NCBI GenBank assembly: GCA_964580235.1
Contig: CAZOJY010000158.1
Location: 1-6,169 of the forward strand
Direction of reading: 5' to 3'
Source of the DNA: G020348385 sp964580235
GTDB lineage: Bacteria; Acidobacteriota; Aminicenantia; Aminicenantales; Aminicenantaceae
Length of the DNA stretch: 6,169 bases
The notes beneath the pieces were generated by a model, which saw only the letters and a program-made list of their open reading frames with translations, was not told the DNA's origin and made no database searches. Within the stretch, counting starts at the first letter, position 1. Every line of letters begins with the position of its first letter. A program made the translations under genes and the position numbers. This document shows positions 3,411 to 6,169 of the stretch, one piece after another.

Positions 3411-5822
3411 CTATTCATATCTTAGAGAGTCGACAGGATTGGCTCTTGCAGCTTTTACCGACTGGTAACCGACTGTCAGCGATGCAATGACAAAGGCAAA
3501 ACCGGCCGATAAGATGAACGTGTCGATTCCGATCTTGACCGGATAAGGGAAGTTCTGGAGCCACTTGTTCATCGCAAAAAAAGCGACCGGCCATGAAACT
3601 GCATTCGCTATCGCTACTAAAACAAAAAATTTCCGGCAAAGCAGAATCACGATGGAACTCACCGAAGAACCGAGAACCTTTCTGATACCGATTTCCTTGG
3701 TCCTTTGTTCGGTCGTGAATGAAGCAAGACCGAACAGACCGAGGCATCCGATAACGATAGCCAGCATCGAGAAGGTGCGGAAAATATTGCCCAGTCTTTT
3801 TTCGGCTTGATGCTGACCATCAAAAAATTCATCGATGAAAAAAGAATAATACGGATGATTCGGGAAGCTTGTTTTCCACATTTGTTCGATTTTTTTCATA
3901 ACACCGGGGATATCGCCGGTGTTCAGTCGTAGCGTCAATCTCCTAGCTCTGTTTTCGATAGCCCCTTTCAGGCCGATGTATTGGATGACAGTGGGTGCCA
4001 CGATTGAATATAGCGACCTCTGGTGGATGTCCTTGAAAACGCCGATGACAATTTTCCTGATTACCCCATCATCCGAAGGGATCTCGATGGTTTTCCCCAC
4101 AGGATTATTCCAGCCGAGAATTTTTGCAGCGGTCTGGTTGATCATCACAGCATCCGTATAATCGGATGTGATCAGCTTGGAAAACCCCCGTCCTTGGGTC
4201 ACCTCGATCTCGAATGTATCGAGGAAGCCATAATCAACGAGAAAGCTGTCCATTCTGATCATTTGATCTCGGGAATATCCCTCAGGGTATGTTCCGAAAT
4301 TAAACAGGTACATCTCTCCCGGTATCATGGAGGAAAGCCCGGCGCTCTCGATCCCGCTGATTTTCAACAAGTTCTGTTTGAAAGACTCCAAGCCAATTCT
4401 CACCTCATCATTTTGGATCGCAACAGCCAACAAATTCTTTTTGTTGAAACCGAGGTCCTTGTTTTGCATGTAATTGTGTTGATCCAACACGATAATCGTG
4501 CAGATTATGAGAATGATGGAAAGGGCAAACTGGAATATGACCAGGATGGAACGAAACAAAGATCCTCTGGTCCCTTCCGGAAGGTGTCCTCTGAGAGCCG
4601 AAATAGGTTTGAAGGCAGAAAGAAAGAATGCCGGGTAGCTGCCCGCGACCAATCCGACAAACAGCACGACCGCAACCAAAATGGCATACATTGTTGGCAT
4701 CGCTAGGGTATTCAAAGAAATAGTTTTTCCGGCGAGGCTGGAAAAATAGGACAAAAAAAGCCGTGCGAGGAGGACGCCGAAGGCAAAGGACAACAACGCA
4801 TACATAAAAGACTCCCCAAGAAATTGACCGATGAGTTTAGTTCTTTGAGCGCCCAACACTTTTCGTATTCCCACTTCTTTCGCTCGGCTTGCCGCACGGG
4901 CCGTCGCGAGATTCATGAAGTTGATGCAAGCGATCGAAAGAATTATCAGGGCGATAGCCCAAAAGGCATAGATCAATCGGATATCGCTGTTGTCCCCCAA
5001 TTCATACTGAACATGAGAGTGCAAATGAATGCTTCTTAAGGGCTGAAGATAGGCCTCCAGCTCGATTCCACTTTCCCTCAATGCCGGGCCGAGGTGTTTT
5101 TCGTGAAACGCATTCATTTTCTGCTGGAATTTCTTGAGATCGGTGGTTTCCTGCAGCAGTAGGTAAGTTGGAAAGCTTCCTCCATTCCAGGAACCTATGC
5201 GAGGATCATATTTGATAAAAGTCGCAAAGGATGCCAGGGCATTGAAGGTGAAATGGGAGTTGGGTGGAGGATCTTTCACAACTCCTGTCACTCGATAGTC
5301 GAATTTGTTATCCCAGTTGACAATTTTCCCGACCGGACTTTCATCCCCGAAATATTTTTGGGCCGTTTTTTCAGTGAAGACCATGGTGAAGGGGACCTCC
5401 AGAGCCGTTTTTGGGTCGCCCTCGATCATCTCGAATGAAAAAACGTCAAAAACGGACTGGTCCACATACAGCACACCCTCTTCGAAAAAAGTCTTGTCTT
5501 GATAGGCAAACACTCTTTTGACAGTGGGGCTAAATCTTACAGCATTTATCACTTCCGGCAGTTCTTCCACCATTGTCGGTCCCACCGGTGCTGGTGATCT
5601 TGCCAACTCGCTCGTCTGTCCCGATACAGTCCTCTTGGATACGATGCGATAGATACTGTCGACGTTCTTGTGATAGCCGTCATAGGAAAGTTCATATCCG
5701 ATGTAGGCAAAAATCAAAACACAACAGGCAATACCCAGAGCCAACCCGAAAATGTTGATCGATGAATAAAATTTGTTTTTGATCAGGTTGCGGTAGGCGG
5801 TCGTTATATAGCTTCTAAGCAT
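3411..5822 (-). CDS. ABC transporter permease, FtsX/MacB type (803 aa, duplicated)
   Basis: This is an inner-membrane permease with two fused halves. Each half has a MacB-type periplasmic domain (about residues 45-280 and 447-680) and an FtsX domain (about 285-405 and 683-798). About eight membrane helices are visible, near 21-43, 283-304, 337-360, 377-400, 424-445, 682-703, 726-750 and 768-785. Each FtsX half carries the repeated coupling motif KE(V/I)GIRKVLG (315-324 and 709-718), expected to contact the ATPase. The N-terminus (RNLIKNKFYSSINIFGLALG) and the C-terminal NPVDSLRYE are standard for this family. Such proteins work with a separate LolD/MacB-like ATPase in mechanotransmission, efflux or lipoprotein release. 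No ATPase gene lies in the window, so the substrate is unknown. The start is supported by an AGGAG site. The gene appears intact. Confidence 0.92.
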   Translation of the reverse strand: MLRSYITTAYRNLIKNKFYSSINIFGLALGIACCVLIFAYIGYELSYDGYHKNVDSIYRIVSKRTVSGQTSELARSPAPVGPTMVEELPEVINAVRFSPTVKRVFAYQDKTFFEEGVLYVDQSVFDVFSFEMIEGDPKTALEVPFTMVFTEKTAQKYFGDESPVGKIVNWDNKFDYRVTGVVKDPPPNSHFTFNALASFATFIKYDPRIGSWNGGSFPTYLLLQETTDLKKFQQKMNAFHEKHLGPALRESGIELEAYLQPLRSIHLHSHVQYELGDNSDIRLIYAFWAIALIILSIACINFMNLATARAASRAKEVGIRKVLGAQRTKLIGQFLGESFMYALLSFAFGVLLARLFLSYFSSLAGKTISLNTLAMPTMYAILVAVVLFVGLVAGSYPAFFLSAFKPISALRGHLPEGTRGSLFRSILVIFQFALSIILIICTIIVLDQHNYMQNKDLGFNKKNLLAVAIQNDEVRIGLESFKQNLLKISGIESAGLSSMIPGEMYLFNFGTYPEGYSRDQMIRMDSFLVDYGFLDTFEIEVTQGRGFSKLITSDYTDAVMINQTAAKILGWNNPVGKTIEIPSDDGVIRKIVIGVFKDIHQRSLYSIVAPTVIQYIGLKGAIENRARRLTLRLNTGDIPGVMKKIEQMWKTSFPNHPYYSFFIDEFFDGQHQAEKRLGNIFRTFSMLAIVIGCLGLFGLASFTTEQRTKEIGIRKVLGSSVSSIVILLCRKFFVLVAIANAVSWPVAFFAMNKWLQNFPYPVKIGIDTFILSAGFAFVIASLTVGYQSVKAARANPVDSLRYE

Positions 5823-5829
5823 CCCAAGA

Positions 5830-5834
5830 CTCCT
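5830..5834 (-). promoter_or_regulatory. Ribosome binding site of the permease gene
   Basis: AGGAG on the minus strand lies 7 bases before the ATG at 5822. This is good spacing and fixes the start. Confidence 0.8.
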
Positions 5835-5840
5835 AGGAAT

Positions 5841-5869
5841 GTTATAAAATAGTTCCCCGATTTATGCAA
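5841..5869 (-). promoter_or_regulatory. Weak candidate promoter of the permease gene
   Basis: On the minus strand TTGCAT (5864-5869) and TATAAC (5841-5846) are separated by 17 bases. The -10 is good and the -35 poor. The implied start point would fall at or very near the ribosome binding site, giving almost no leader, so this site may not be the real promoter. Confidence 0.2.
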
Positions 5870-6169
5870 AAGAAAGAAGATAGACTTTTATGATCGTAAG
5901 TATCAGACCGGGATAAGGCTAGGCTGCTCTCGTCCAGATTCAGAGGCAATTCTTTATTCATAAACGAGGATAACCACCCGGCGATTCTGCGCTCTTCCCT
6001 CCCGGGTAGAATTATCGCCAACCGGAACATCGCTTCAAACAACAACGTGAATCCACTCCCAGGACGGGCCCATGGGACCCGGACAAGTTTGATCCCGCAC
6101 TTCCTGCAATCAATCCTCGGTACCCGAGCATGAAGATAAGCTTCGTATTGAAAAAAGTTTAAATGACGC
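5842..6169 (-). pseudogene. ISL3-family transposase, degraded N-terminal part, runs off the right edge
   Basis: The minus-strand frame open from the window edge encodes RHLNFFQYEAYLHARVPRI, then DCRKCGIKLVRVPWARPGSG, then FTLLFEAM. This is the N-terminal zinc-ribbon and linker region of ISL3-family transposases (HLDFFQ...L.ARVPRV.CP.CGVR.V.VPWARPGSGFT..FEA). After FEAM the expected MPV..VAR..GE.DTR..RV sequence is missing in this frame. A degraded trace of it (VPV ... RRVVILVYE) can be read in a neighbouring frame, suggesting a frameshift. The frame stops at 5842 without the DDE catalytic domain. The element is therefore truncated about 20 bases upstream of the permease start codon. The residues before RHLN lie outside the window. 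Confidence 0.78.

Noticed and set aside
4023..4706. 227-codon plus-strand open frame antisense to the permease
   Set aside because: It lies fully within the intact permease gene. Its translation is low-complexity in character (many His, Arg, Asp) with no domain, and there is no ribosome binding site. It is a shadow of the opposite-strand codon pattern.

Overview
The window looks like accessory DNA from a Gram-negative (outer-membrane-bearing) bacterium of moderate GC. A TonB C-terminal domain, an outer-membrane beta-barrel protein, a lipoprotein signal peptide and a large duplicated FtsX/MacB-type permease fit the Acidobacteriota/Aminicenantes or FCB-type phyla. That placement is an inference from protein style, not from a marker gene.

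Layout. Positions 1-315 hold a 115-bp repeat (copy A) fused to the 3' end of a tonB-like gene. Positions 377-1393 (-) encode an intact secreted beta-barrel protein. Its upstream region carries four hexamers spaced exactly 11 bp apart, like a Pho box. Positions 1500-1625 (-) are a decayed C-terminal-side fragment of a secreted-protein gene. Positions 1741-2109 (+) encode a small lipoprotein whose start codon appears to have been lost by a one-base change. Positions 2133-2520 have no credible protein but contain several hairpins and end in a very strong intrinsic terminator, so they may encode a structured RNA. Positions 2622-2861 (-) are an unrecognised small ORF. Positions 2918-3157 (+) are an internally deleted IS91-family transposase remnant that runs into repeat copy B (3131-3245). 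Copy B abuts a 3' fragment of a molybdopterin-binding xanthine dehydrogenase-family gene (3249-3410). Positions 3411-5822 (-) encode an intact 803-residue ABC transporter permease. Positions 5842-6169 (-) are the decayed N-terminal part of an ISL3-family transposase that enters from the right edge.

Synthesis. Only the beta-barrel protein, the permease and perhaps the lipoprotein look functional. The rest is gene debris. The two direct repeats read as 3' ends of the same IS91-like (rolling-circle) element, and each joins directly to a 5'-truncated host gene. This suggests that one-ended transposition and recombination assembled the 3.1-kb block between them. No complete new defence or mobile system is visible. 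The observations most worth following are the possible structured RNA with its terminator, the phased operator upstream of the beta-barrel gene, and the repeat-bounded block.
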